Below, one piece after another: positions 34,963-46,507 of a DNA stretch of 64,000 nucleotides (position 1 is the first letter of the stretch; the number at the start of each line of letters is the position of its first letter). A program made the translations under genes and the position numbers. Below the pieces are notes generated by a model that was not told the DNA's origin, did not search any database, and worked only from the letters and a program-made list of their open reading frames with translations. The stretch lies in NCBI GenBank assembly GCA_037355855.1, contig CM074758.1, positions 9,459,001 through 9,523,000 on the forward strand, written 5' to 3'. The DNA comes from Pseudo-nitzschia pungens. Taxonomy: Eukaryota > Bacillariophyta > Bacillariophyceae > Bacillariales > Bacillariaceae.

Positions 34963-35953
34963 GTTTTGCCGACTCCCCGAAGCGATGTCAATCATCCTTC
35001 GATCTAACTCTGTCCGCAATGATTGATTCCGGGAAGTATTTTTTGTTTTGTCTTTCGAGCGGAACCACGGTTGCTCGGGATGTTGCTATGGATCCGTCTC
35101 GACAAATACAAGGAGCCTCGTGCGAAGTTCTCATCGTCAAACGATGCCCCCTCCTGTGTAACTTCATCCGGAAGATGATTCCGTGGGAGCAACACGAAAT
35201 ACTATCAGTACCGCACTGTTACTACGGGGGATATCTGAGTGACATGCCCTACTTGCATGTCTCGGTGCATGGAAGATCGCGCCGGACATCGTTAGCTACT
35301 ACAGGATTTGCTGCATGAAATTCAGTATGCTTCAGGTGATTGCAAGCACATGGCATTGAGTACATTCGGTGTTTGTCATTGCCATCCTCAGAACCGTGGT
35401 CTTTTCCGATGAACCGCGTGCATCACCTGCTACTGCATTGTTCCCATTTGGTCGCGAATCTGTGTTTGATGCGATGCGGTATGATGCAGTGGGATGTGAT
35501 GTAATGGAAACGGACTTACTGTGTTGTTGTCTATGTGACGTGGACGACCTTCATTCCACGGAAGAAGATCGTATGCCAATCGCTTCCGTTGCGGCACAAG
35601 AACGGGTACGGATGAGATCCGTCGGAACCCGATTGCGTATGGTATGGCATGGCATGGCATCATTCTCGATCTTTCTCTTCCCAAACATGGATTCGATTCG
35701 ATTCGATTCATCATTCCTCACCCATGCATCAATTCTGGGCGGATATAGCGCATGGAACGTGCGTAGAGAGCTGCAGTTTTTCGGCTCCATTCCGTCCCGT
35801 TGCGCGCCTTGTCTTGTCTTGTCTCGTCTCGTCTCGTCTCGTCACGTCGAAGCAGAGTGTGCTGTGCAGAAACTGTGTACGCAGACGTGAAGTCCTCGAA
35901 CAAAACGAAAGCAAAGAACGACAACGTCTTTGCGTACTCTTCATCGATCAAAA
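34963..35953. other. Intergenic between tRNA genes
   Basis: Contains (GGCAT)n at 35640-35660, (GATTC)n at 35693-35710 and (CTTGT/CTCGT)n at 35811-35848. The 173-codon ORF at 35369-35890 runs through these repeats and is not supported. Confidence 0.5.
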
Positions 35954-36027
35954 AGCTTGATCGCGGATTCGAACCACGGACCTCTTCATTACTAATGAAG
36001 TGCTCTAACCAACTGAGCTAAACAAGC
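35954..36027 (-). tRNA. tRNA-Thr (AGT)
   Basis: 74 nt on the minus strand. Acceptor GCTTGTT/ATCAAGC has one T-T mismatch at pair 6. D arm GCTC/GAGC. Anticodon stem CTTCA/TGAAG encloses TTAGTAA (anticodon AGT). T arm CGTGG-TTCGAAT-CCGCG. Confidence 0.92.
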
Positions 36028-36405
36028 TTGTTTCGCTTGACGTCGATCGCCTATCGGTGGTTTTTCATTGTTCCTTCCATACGAGCGTGAGCACAGGCGA
36101 GAAAGATGACAACATCTTCCAAGTACCACAATACCGGTAGAGGTGTGTGCCTCTCTCTCTGTGTGGTAAGACTGTTCGCAATCCCTTCGTTGTTTTCATA
36201 TGGATGGATCATCCCAACCATTCAACGATTGCGCTCTTCAACACTTCTAAAAAGGGACCCCAAACACAACCATTCGTATTGCTTTCATTTCTCTCTGTCC
36301 ATACGGAACGATCATTCCACTTGTTTCTTGTCGTGTTTTTTGCCACGGACAGTGACAAAAAGTAGTGGGAGCCAAGTCGTAGGGGTGGCCCCAAAAAGGA
36401 TGCAT

Positions 36406-36477
36406 TAGCTCAGCGTGGTTTCGATCCACGGACCTTTGGGTTATGAGCCCAACACTCTACCTCTGAGCTACTGAGCT
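36406..36477 (-). tRNA. Initiator tRNA-Met (CAT)
   Basis: 72 nt on the minus strand. The acceptor AGCTCAG/CTGAGCT gives an A1-U72 pair. The anticodon stem has the three G-C pairs (TTGGG/CCCAA) around CTCATAA, and the T loop is ATCGAAA with A54 and A60. These are the hallmarks of eukaryotic initiator tRNA and exclude an elongator. Confidence 0.94.
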
Positions 36478-36495
36478 TGTATAATCGATATGTGG

Positions 36496-36568
36496 TGGAG
36501 ATTGCCGGAATCGAACCGGCGACCTTGTGCATGCTAAGCACACGCGCTGCCAACTGCGCCAAACCCCC
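36496..36568 (-). tRNA. tRNA-Ala (AGC)
   Basis: 73 nt on the minus strand. Acceptor GGGGGTT/AATCTCC includes the G3-U70 wobble that identifies alanine tRNAs. Anticodon loop TTAGCAT. T arm GCCGG-TTCGATT-CCGGC. It begins 18 bp beyond the initiator tRNA. Confidence 0.95.
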
Positions 36569-37060
36569 GTTACTCCCGCTGGCGTTCTGGGTGAGGGCAC
36601 CAGATCACAACCTGCGGACTCCGCTGCAGTGTCAACTTCCGTTCGGATGCGGTTTCCTCCGAGTGAGTCCAGGAACCTTACGTAACCTTACCCGTACGGT
36701 GGAGACGTTCATTTTTTGCATCATACCTTACTCAACGCTGTACCGGTATTACTTTTGGTTCATCCATTCTCCAGAAGAAAAGTAATGACGGAATTGCGTT
36801 CCTTGACTCTTTCCGTTGTATTGCTAGTGGCGTTCTATCTGGAAGAAAGCGGCATTGCGTAAGAGTTTTACTGAAAGAAATACCCCAAGGATCCAACCGC
36901 AATTTTCCTGCTCAATCATCGCCGTATCAGTACCGCATCTATGACGTACAGGTTCCATTGGGGGTGTGACACCGACGGGACCAAAACTGAACGATGATAC
37001 AACACCACCGGTAGGGAAGAGCACGGAAATAAGTGACGTTCATCTCTTCCAAGTAAAAAG
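36569..37060. other. Intergenic between tRNA-Ala and tRNA-Asp
   Basis: GTAACCTTAC-type words near 36680-36700. No gene was seen. Confidence 0.5.
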
Positions 37061-37132
37061 TTCCGTCACGGGGAATCGAACCCCGGTCTCCCGCGTGACA
37101 GGCGGGGATACTAGCCACTATACTATGACGGA
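37061..37132 (-). tRNA. tRNA-Asp (GTC)
   Basis: 72 nt on the minus strand. Acceptor TCCGTCA/TGACGGA pairs fully. Anticodon stem CCCGC/GCGGG around CTGTCAC (GTC). T arm CGGGG-TTCGATT-CCCCG. Confidence 0.95.
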
Positions 37133-37158
37133 TGAAAGTGAACAAGGGAGCAATGCAT

Positions 37159-37230
37159 TGACCACGACGGGGCTCGAACCCGCAACCCTTGGTTTCGAAG
37201 ACCAAAGCTCTACCATTGAGCCACGAGGCC
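37159..37230 (-). tRNA. tRNA-Arg (TCG)
   Basis: 72 nt on the minus strand. Anticodon stem TTGGT/ACCAA around CTTCGAA (anticodon TCG). Acceptor GGCCTCG/CGTGGTC has one G-T wobble and one T-T mismatch. T arm GCGGG-TTCGAGC-CCCGT. It lies 26 bp from tRNA-Asp. Confidence 0.9.
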
Positions 37231-40200
37231 ACAACTCTCTTGCTTGCTGGAGAGAAGAGGATCGGCCTTTGCATCCCTGCGACAGCAATGCCTTCCCGTT
37301 GTTTCTCGATTGATTCCATCTCGTCCCGTCCTTTAACACATCCTCATTGGCCTTCGGCACTCCAGGCAACCACCGAGTCACGGCACGTCCTCTGTGGCGG
37401 GTGCGTATGGATCCGATCCTGCGGCGTCGCGAACTTCACACCCGCCAGCTGCCGAACGAATCGTTGCCGATACCTTGCCTCGCGTTGCATTGCGTTGTTT
37501 TGTCGAGAGCCTCATCAATGAGAATTCCGCTGCCCGGAGCAAACCTCAATCTGTGGGACTCACATCCATATCCATATCCATATTCATACCACACCTCCCG
37601 GCCCACTCGAAAACAGCACATCGTTTCGAGTGGCGCCATCGTTTGGCATTGTCTCTACCGCACTCATAGTTGAACATGCAGTGCCGTTCTCTGGGACTTT
37701 GGCTTTGCGGTGTCGGAATGATTGGCATTTTGTGCTTTGCTTTACCCGTACCGTACCGTTATGACAATGTCTCAGGACTGTTCGTACGGTAACTTAATCT
37801 TACGGTACCTTACGGTAAGGTTACTCGTACCTTTCTGTCGATCGATCGGCATGCGACTGTGGTTCCGCCGAAGCCAGCAATATGGTAAGATCTTACTCGT
37901 TATTACTCGTAACTTACGTACTCGTACGCAGCAAGATAAACCTTACCTGTATAACAATGTCGGATGAATGAGGAATGAGGGAGTGAGTGAGTGAGTCAGT
38001 CATTATTCATTACGAAGTACTTTCGTAAGGTTACTTCGTAACCTTACACCTTACCTCGTTCTTGTACTCGTACTTCGTAAGGATTAAGATATTACTACGT
38101 ATTTATTCATTGTTCATGGCCTCAATGGAGAATGGAATTCAATTCAAACAAAATCAACCATTTGTGACCGATCGTCCTACTTATTGACTCACTTGATTCA
38201 TTCTCTGAGTAGGAATGATTTTCTACTGTACCCGTGGCATTCGCCAAAGCCACGCTGCACTGTACGGTAGGAAGTAAGGTTACGATGTACGTAGCACGTA
38301 GTAAGATTACTTCGTAGTCTGTAGTAAGATTACGGTACCAAGAGCTATTGTGTTCCGTAACTTAAGGTTTACCTGCGATACGATACGGTCCATTATGAAC
38401 CAGGCACGTGAAAGCACGACCGGGACTCCCTCCTAAAAGTCCGAACGCGCCTTTTGCACCCAAGTGATAGAGCGTTGCACCACCCCGCGAGGCACATGAT
38501 AGACCGTGACTCAATCAAAAGGTTCCGGCGAGGAAGGTTCGAGGACCCGGATTCGTTTTGACACACCAAACATAAAGAATGATAACCTTCGTACAGTATT
38601 ATAATTATTTTTTCTACCTACGGTAAGTATTATTGCTTATACGGTAAGATTACGTTCGGCAGGTTATCGCGCGACTCACTCACTCCTCCCATAAGTGTTC
38701 GACCGCGAATGAATCATCTCCAACGTTAGTATCATTCCGAATGAAAAGCGGTAGAATCCGTTAACGTAGATCCTAGTAGATTTTCTACAGAATCGCCAGA
38801 GGACCAAAAGTCGACAGAACTTGCATACCGAATTTTAAGAATACAGAGTAAGATTACCGGTACGCAGTAGAAAGGTATGTTCTTTTACTTCTACCTTACT
38901 CCTACTACTCTAGGACCTGTCCCGCCCCATCGCGTACGTTACCAGGATACTATGTGTAACAAAAAAGTGCCGCAGGAACGGGAGTTTCAATCAATTATTT
39001 CAAACAAAAAACTCCACCTTCCTCGATGATTCTTCGATTCCAGTCATTCATTCCTCTTCGTCTAATTAACGAAAGTTACCGCGAGTCAGTCGTCCAAAGT
39101 GCTGCGGTACATGGGGAACTCGGCGAGTGAGTGAGTGCGTACGGTAATTACGGTACATACCGTACAATACTTTAACTTATCGCACGAGTGCAAGCGAAAG
39201 TAAGGCTTACTTGCAATTACTCGTAACCCTTACCGTATGCTGTTCTCGTACCGGTATTCATCAAACAATAGAGCGCCGTACAGGTAATTAAGGTTACCTT
39301 ACTCGTACCGATAACCTTACCGATAGCGAGTGAGTCCGGGCTGAGAGGCCCTTTTTGGTTTGGTTTCCGGTTGAGTCGTTTTTCGGTGTTTCGCTTCTCT
39401 TACCGTAATTACTCACTCATTCCATTCATTCATTCATCTACTCGCAACACCACCTTTCAGGTCGTTGTTGTCGTTGTCGTTGTCGTTGTTTCTGATTGCT
39501 TGTGTTGATTGATTGATTGATTTCATTCACCGTCGACTTCCATCTTCCGTGAAACCAACCGCAACGGACCGTTACAAACGCATTCGAGATCCAAATCCAA
39601 CTCCAACTCCAAATCAAACCGAAAGCACGAGTGGATCCGTCGTCATCTTGGTTCGGAAGCTAAAATACTTTTTACTTCTCAATTAGTACGGTAGTATTGT
39701 TGTTGCTGTTGCTATTGTTGTTGCGAATCATCCATTCCTCGATATCCATTTATTTTGATGGAAGTTAAGTTATGCAACCTACCCAAAAACAGAAACAAGA
39801 ACAAAATTACTACTACTGATCACGCTGCAAGCGCAATACCGCCAACGGAACGATCGAGCCTCATCCCTTCTCGGACCGTCAGAAAGTACACGCAACGAAA
39901 ACTTTCATTATTGTTTCTCCGTATTCGAACTAACTCGAACCACGACCGGCCCAGAGTTTCGCGGGTTGAGAAGAAAGAAGAAGGAAGAAAAAAAGAAAGT
40001 CGAGTAAGGTAAAAACGAAACAGGACAAAACGAAACTGAAACAAGACCAGTCTAGTCTAGACCAGACCAGTCCAGTCCAGTCGAAACTACATCCATCTTT
40101 TTTGTTTCGAACATCAACTGATTTGTTGAGATTGAGATTCAGATTGATTGAGATTCAGATTGATTTGTTTTGATTCATTATTGTTTGTTGATCCATCCGA

Positions 40201-40340
40201 TCCATACAATACAATACAAAGTACAATACAAAGTACAATACAAAGTACAACACAAAGTACAATACAAAGTACAATACAAAGTACAATACATTCCATTCCA
40301 TTCTACTCCATTCCATTCTACTCCAACCCACTCCGTTATC
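37231..40340. other. Large AT-rich spacer with dispersed GTAAG/TTAC words
   Basis: Over 3 kb with no supportable CDS. From 37780 to 39330 it is packed with variants of GTAAGGTTAC, GTAACCTTAC and TACTTCGTA. A compositionally distinct island sits at 38395-38570. (GTTGTC)n lies at about 39460-39485, and pentamer or decamer repeats (TCCAG, TACAATACAAAG, TTCCA) at 40060-40335 abut the protease start. Confidence 0.55.
40205..40330 (+). repeat. TACAATACAAAG / TTCCA tandem tract before a start codon
   Basis: About seven copies of a roughly 10-12-bp unit followed by (CATTC)n, ending about 10 bp before the ATG at 40341. Confidence 0.85.
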
Positions 40341-43300
40341 ATGCCCCGACGCAACCAAGAAGCAGAAGACGAAGCCTACGCCAAGGCCCTGCAGGAAGAA
40401 TACCGCCAGGAATTTCTCCGACGGCAAGCGAGTGCCAGTGGCCATGCGAGTGAATCATTCCCGTCCTCCTCCGCGGCTCGCAACCACCAAGAGAAACCGA
40501 AACCAAAGAAATCCTCCGAGCGGGACGATAGCGGCAAAAGCAAGAGCAGGAGAAGCAGCAGCAGCAAGAGCAACGGCAACAGCACTAGAAGAAGCAGCAG
40601 AAGCAGAAGCAAAAGCCGGGGAGTTTCCAACGAACCGGAAGGATCCTCCGATCGGAGACGACGAAGCCGCAGTCCAGAGCCAGAGCCAGAGCCAAGCGAG
40701 TGCCAGTGGAAGCACCAGTAACAGTAACAGTAACAGTAACAGTACCGGTCGACGAAGCCACAGCAGCCGGAGAGGACGACGCAGTCACGGCAGTGGCAGT
40801 GGCAGTGGCAGTGGCAGTGGCAATCGAAGCTCCAGCCGGGACAAGAGCGGCCAACGCCATCGCCATCGCTCCCGAGATTCTTCGAGGCGACGGCATCATA
40901 CCAATACAAATGCGAATGCAAATGCGAATGCGAATTGGAACGCGAATCCCGCGGACGAATGGCTGTCGATCCATCATCCCGAGCAGCAGCGATCCCTCCG
41001 GCAATTGACGTCCGCGAACAATCACGCAACCGCAACCGCGACCGCAATCGAGACCGCAACTCTTTCTCCGCCCTCGGCTTCGGTAGTGGTCCGCGGAATT
41101 CCCGTGCCCGCTTCGCAATCGCAATCGCAATCGCAATCGCAATCGCAATCGCAATCGCAATCGCAATCGCAATTCGAATCCCAATTCGAATCCTTTGCTC
41201 CCCTGCCGTCCCCCCCTCCCACCGTTTCGGCCCTCCCCGATCTGCAAACGGAACTCGACGAGCAGTACGCGCGAATGGTCGAGGCGGAGCTCCGATTGGA
41301 GGAACACCAACTCGAAATGGAACGGGCCCGCGAACGCGAACGCGAACGCAACAACGGTTGCGGCGGAATGCCAACGCCAACGCCAACGGCCCGGGATTCG
41401 TCCCCGTCTCTCTCGTCCCACCTGCAAGCCACCGGATACAAGCGAAGCGGGAGCGGCAGCACCCAGCCCCTCACCGATTGCGAGTGCGGCAGCAGCGACG
41501 ACAACAACAGCAACCACATCCACCACCACCACCATACTACTAGGAACATGCACATGCAAAACACGGACGACGACGCCGCGATTGCCCGGAGAATCCAGCA
41601 GGAACTGGAAGACGCCGAGTTCGCCGCCCGATTGGGACTCTCCGAGGAGCAGGAACTGGCCTCGAGGGGCGTTCTGATGGAAGAAGAACAGCAACGGCTG
41701 CGAGAACAGGAACAACCCAAGCGCTCCTGCCTGGCCCGCTGGTGGACGACGATGCTCTGCCTGGCCCTGTCGGTGACCATCCCGGTCCTCTTTGTTCTGG
41801 GCGTCTTTGATCCCTCCGACGTGCCCTTTTTCGGCGATCTGTTCGGGGACGACTGGGTCGGAAACGATCCCTGGAGCGGGACCGACATGCAGATCGATCT
41901 CATCAACGGGACGGCCGTTCCGAGGCTCCCGGGCAGCGCCTACGGGTGGGCCAACACCGGGACGGGACTGGCGCTGGACGTGCTCAACGCCTGCAGCGAC
42001 GACTACCAGCCCTTTGTGCAGGCGGCGATTTCCAACTGGGAGGAGGGGGATCCCATCGACTCGCTCACGCTCTACTCGACGAGGATCGAGTACGAGGCGG
42101 AGTGCTCGACCGTCACGGGGAAACTCAAGATCTGCAACGGGTGAGTGGGTGGGGTGGATCGAGTGGTGATGTGTGTCGGGTGTCGGGTGTCGGGTCGAGC
42201 AAAACGAGCCGACTCTGTTGTCATTGTTGTTGTTATTGCTATTGTTATTGTTATTGTTATTGCTATGATTTGTTGGGAGTGGAGTGGAATTGAGTGGAAT
42301 CGAATGGAATGGAATGGATTAGATTGGAGTGGAGGGGTTCATTGGATTCATTGGATTCATTGGATTCGATCGTCTTTTGAAATCATTTGCTCACCGAATT
42401 GCTTTGTTTGTTGTTCGTTTGTTGGTTTGTTGTTTTTGCTTTTTGCTTTTGCTTTTGCTTTTGCTTTTGCTTTTGCTTTTGCTTTGCTTTGCTTTGCTTT
42501 GGTTTGGTTTTGGTTTTTGTTTTGTTGCGTTCGCTCTCCGCCAGGGACTACGGAGACACCCGCTGGCGCGGACTCAACGAGGTCTTGCTCAGCCCCCGCC
42601 TCAACACGATCGTCTCGTCCACCGCCAAGCTCAACGAATACTACCTCGACCACGAATCGGACGACCAAAAACTCTACACGTGCTGCCACGAGATCGGGCA
42701 CGGATTCGGACTCCCGCACTGGGACGAGGACTTTTTCAACAAGGACCTGGGAAACTGCATGGACTACACGCAGCGCCCGGGGGCCTCCAAGACGCCCGAC
42801 GCCTCCAATTTCTTGTACCTGGCGCAGCTCTACGGGGGAAGGGACGCGGCCACCAACGAAATCATCACCGCCAAACAGGCGCAGGCCATGGCCGAAAAGG
42901 ACCCGAACACCATGGCGGGGCAAGACGGCGAGGACTACGCCCACGACGATTACTACAAATACGATGACGACGACGGCAATTACGGCGAGAATAACAAGAA
43001 CGATGATGCCGTTGGCAAGTACTACATCGACGACGACGTGCTGCAGCAACCCATCCAAAACAAAAAGCGGGACAAGGAGGACGCCAACGCCAGGGGTGGC
43101 AATCGAAATCGGAATCGAAATCGAAATCGGAATCGAAATCGGAATCGAAACCGAAATCTCGAGCGTCGGCGTCGGCCTCGCAACGCCCGGGGCCTCCGCA
43201 GCGCTGCCACTGCCACTGCCACTGCTACAACTGTTGCTGCCACCGCCACCGCCACTGCCACCGGCAACAGCCGCGTCAGGGTGCACGGGGACGGCGCGAA

Positions 43301-43415
43301 TCGGACCCGGCGCGTCCTGAAGACCACCAAGGACTTTGAGGTACACCTCATCGAGAGCGACGAGTTTCCGGACGGACTGGTGCTGCTGCAGCACTACCTG
43401 CTGGTGCGAGAGTAG
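40341..43415 (+). CDS. Type II membrane metzincin-like metalloprotease (40341..42140, 42545..43415), one single-base insertion
   Basis: MPRRNQEAEDEAYAKALQEE opens a long cytosolic region rich in Arg/Ser, (QS)n, (NAN)n and His. It includes two helical segments, near VEAELRLEEHQLEMERA and IARRIQQELEDAEFAARL. One extra base near 40690-40700 must be discounted to keep the frame. A membrane segment (WWTTMLCLALSVTIPVLFVL, about 467-490) is followed by the ectodomain. Donor GTGAGT (42141) and acceptor CCGCCAG (42544) bound a 404-bp intron full of TTATTG and TTTTGC repeats. Exon 2 carries HEIGHGFGLPHWD, the metzincin zinc site (His648, Glu649, His652, His658, with Asp660 after it). CMDYT, a Met-turn candidate (Met672), follows only 14 residues after the third His. 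Acidic, (RN)n and (AT)n low-complexity stretches close the 889-residue protein. Substrate unknown. Confidence 0.8.
42141..42544 (+). repeat. Protease intron filled with TTATTG and TTTTGC microsatellites
   Basis: (TTATTG/CTATTG)n at 42228-42266, GGAAT/GGATT words at 42280-42360 and (TTTTGC)n at 42435-42500 occupy most of this GT-AG intron. Confidence 0.85.
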
Positions 43416-45757
43416 AGCACCGCAAAACGCGACGCGACGCAATACGACGCAACACAATACGACACGACACAACGCAACGCAAGAGACAAATCAAAAACGA
43501 GACGAACCGATATCCGGTGACCTTTTGCGACGGCGACAATAACGATGACGACGACGACGACGACGACGACGACGAACGCGAGTGCCATGTGGGTAACGAG
43601 TGGGCGAGGAAGAGGAAGAGCGAGGAGACGAACGATGGAACGAACGATGGAACGAACGATGGTTGCGAATCGATGGTTGCGAATCGATGGAACGAACGAG
43701 ATTTTGGGAAGTGAAACTCCACTCCGAAACGATGGTTGCGAATCGATCCATCCGTCGGCTGCGAGCGAAAGGACCGAAGGGGTTTCTTTGCCACTCCAAC
43801 GAACGAATCGAGTCGGAGTCGAGTCGAGTCGAGTCCAAACCAATCCCATTCCATCCGATATAATACGGTGCGATGCGATGCAATGCGATGCATGCACACC
43901 AACAAGACAGCTCACGACGACACACCAAGCGAGCGAGATGCTCGACAGGCAAGCAACCAAACGCTGATGCAACCCCCACCCACATTCGTATCGACCGAAT
44001 GAAATAATGTTGCAAATGCAAATACAAATGCAAATACAAATGCAGAAAGGGCATGCACGCGTTTTGTATTCGTATTCGTATTCGTATTCGTCTGTTTCGT
44101 TTCGAATTGTCGAGCCGTGTGGCTGGGTTGCAGCGTGTCGCTCCGGCTGCGTCAACCGCAGATGCGGATGCTTCCATCGGTGGAATGATTGCTCGGAGGC
44201 AGACATTTTCCGAATCTACAAAATCCAAACCAAGATGGCGTCGTGCCGTATTATTTTTGAAGCAATGAATGAATGAATGAATGATCAGTAAAGTTAACTA
44301 ACTCTAAGGAACGAACATACGAACGAACGAACGAACAAACGAACCATATGCCTGCAAACAATTTTAAAATGAAACAAAGACCGGCAGCTTGCAATGAATT
44401 ATGTTTTCTTGTCCGGTACATGGCACGTGGTATGATTATCATTATTTTTTTTGAGAGACAAAGAGTCTCGGAGGGATGTTCCAGACCGATTTCCAGCAAA
44501 ATATCGTACGAGTAAGTCTTAACTTACTCGTACCGTATTACGAAACCTTACCTGGTAACCTTACTTTTAGCTCGTACCGCTTGGAATACGTGATTGGAGA
44601 TTACGAAGTACAGTAAGTTATAAGTTACTAGCAGACGGACATGCGTAAGTCTTACGGTAAATTAATCGTACTTCGTAATTCAAGTTGTTTACGAGTAAGT
44701 ACACGTAACTTACGGTTTGATTGATTTTGAGAGAGAGTGAGTCGTGGAGGGATGTTCCCAACCGATTTCCAGCAAAATACCGTAGGTTAATTAAGGTTAC
44801 CCGTACCGTACGGTAAGATCTTACTGCAATCAGTAGAGCAGACTTCTCCACATCACGCACGTTAGTGCTTCCGAGTAAGATTATTTACTTCACGAGTAAC
44901 TGAATTACTTGTACGGTAGTACGAGTGGCTCACACGCATAGAACTACCAGTAGTTACTAGGGTTGCATTTTAGGGATACGGTGACTTACCCGTACCGCTA
45001 CTCGTGCCATGTGTTGTTGCTTGTTGGCGGCTCTCGAATCACCAATGCGTTGTTCGCAAGGACGAACGTGTTTTGCATTTGCGTTTTGTGTTCTGTGTTT
45101 TGTTTGCCGAGAGTCAGTGACTTACCAGTGCGGTAGGTTTACGGGATGACGCCCTCCGGTTTCATTCAAGCACAGCTCCACCCATTCGGATCCATTGCTC
45201 ATACGGTACCGGTAGCTCTCACAACGAGAAGTTGTTGCGTTGCGTTGCGTGCGCTGCGTTCCGCAAAGGATTCGTCTGCTTCTTTTTTTTTTTTTCTTCT
45301 TCTTCTTCTTCTTCTTCTTCTTTCCTGGCCGATACCACAGGAATACGAATGCAACGACCCCGGAAGGCATTCCCTCTTGCATTGCCGAGGTGTCGGTTTG
45401 GCTCGGTTTGGCTCGGCTCGACTCTAGGCATGCTAGTAGGCTCGGTTCTCGTTCCGTTGGATTTGAAATAGAATTGTAGTAACATACCAGTTACACCTTG
45501 CGTACCACGGCACACGCACCTCGTCGACTAAGGATAAGATTTACTGTACACCATTTTAAGGCAACGCCATTTTTTAATGAAATGGTTGGAATGCACGAAT
45601 CCATCAATCAATTACGTAGGAAGAAATTACGTAACCTTACTTCGTATTTTCAAAAATTAAATACGAAGTTACGTAGTAGTACTAGTAATAAAAAACGATC
45701 AAAATCACCTCTCACCTCATGACTCTCACTCTAAGCAGACTCTTGGCCACCTCCCTC
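43416..45757. other. Intergenic, about 2.3 kb
   Basis: ACGAC/ACGCA pentamers follow the stop (43421-43482). (GAC)n is at 43545-43577, GATTC/GAGTC words run to 43850, and GTAAG/TTAC word fields cover 44505-45010. A T tract with (CTT)n is at 45281-45323. No supportable gene. Confidence 0.55.
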
Positions 45758-46507
45758 CAACGGACCAGGGGTCATAATATAAGAAGGGGTATGCCACGAT
45801 CGCTAAAAATCGGTGATTCATATTCCATGTGTGGTCCAAAATAGAAAAATTTCCCTCAGTCAATTTTTTTCTTCTCATAATTTACTGCATATCACTAGTA
45901 AAAGTGTACCTGATAAAGCAACTTACCAAGTACACTTCCAATCACTCTCCAACTTTTAAATTTGATATGCAGTTCACGTATATAGTTGAGAGTCAAGTAG
46001 TAAGTACCTTTTTCAGTTTACATCCATCTGCTGTCTGATATTGCTGATTCAAACTACCAGTGATCTGTGCCTTCCACCTGGAATATAAAATACAAAATCG
46101 GATCGTCCGTCCGTCATCCGTTTTATTTTTATTCAATTAAAAGCTTCCACTTGGAACCAAAATTTGGACCATCCATCCAAATAAATTACTTTATCTTCCA
46201 TCCATCTAGAGTGAAAAGCAGTTACATATTCATAATCCCTGTAAAAAATTGGGCTAGATACAATATTCAAATATTGTTTTGTTACAATTTTTGATGGAGT
46301 TGTTATAGATTGAAGTGTAATAGTTTTTGTTAGTATTATGCAGTGAAAGTGGAAAAAAAAAATTGAGGTTGAGGGAAATTTTTCTAAATTGGACCACACA
46401 TGGAATATGGAGTGCCATTTTTTTTTACTAGTATTTGTACGTCGAACACGGGCGACGGACAGACTTCGTGGCATACCCCTTCTTATATTATGACCCCTGC
46501 AACGGAC
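45758..46507. mobile_element. Non-autonomous hAT-like element (MITE) with TIRs and 8-bp target duplication
   Basis: The ends at 45766-45799 and 46466-46499 are perfect 34-bp inverted repeats starting CAGGGGTCATAATATAAG. Both sides are flanked by the same 8 bp, CAACGGAC (45758-45765 and 46500-46507). Inner arms at 45819-45858 and 46370-46409 are also near-inverted. The 734-bp body is AT-rich with no transposase. TIRs beginning CAGGG and an 8-bp duplication are typical of the hAT superfamily. The perfect TIR match and duplication suggest recent insertion. Confidence 0.88.

Larger units (their letters stand above)
34500..35040 (+). repeat. Tandem segmental duplication carrying tRNA-Pro
   Basis: Two diverged units, period about 279 bp. 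The tRNA is unchanged while flanks have indels and substitutions, as expected if selection holds the tRNA. Confidence 0.75.

Noticed and set aside
35369..35890. 173-codon plus-strand ORF between tRNA genes
   Set aside because: Runs through GGCAT, GATTC and CTCGT pentamers; no domain.
18750..40700. Programmed +1 frameshifting or stop-codon recoding as in Euplotes
   Set aside because: The shift sites share no slippery codon and are not at stops. Parallel repeat copies lack the extra base, and the breaks fall in three unrelated genes.
40376..41906. Minus-strand ORFs opposite the protease gene
   Set aside because: Read-outs of CAATCG and AGC repeats in the wrong strand.
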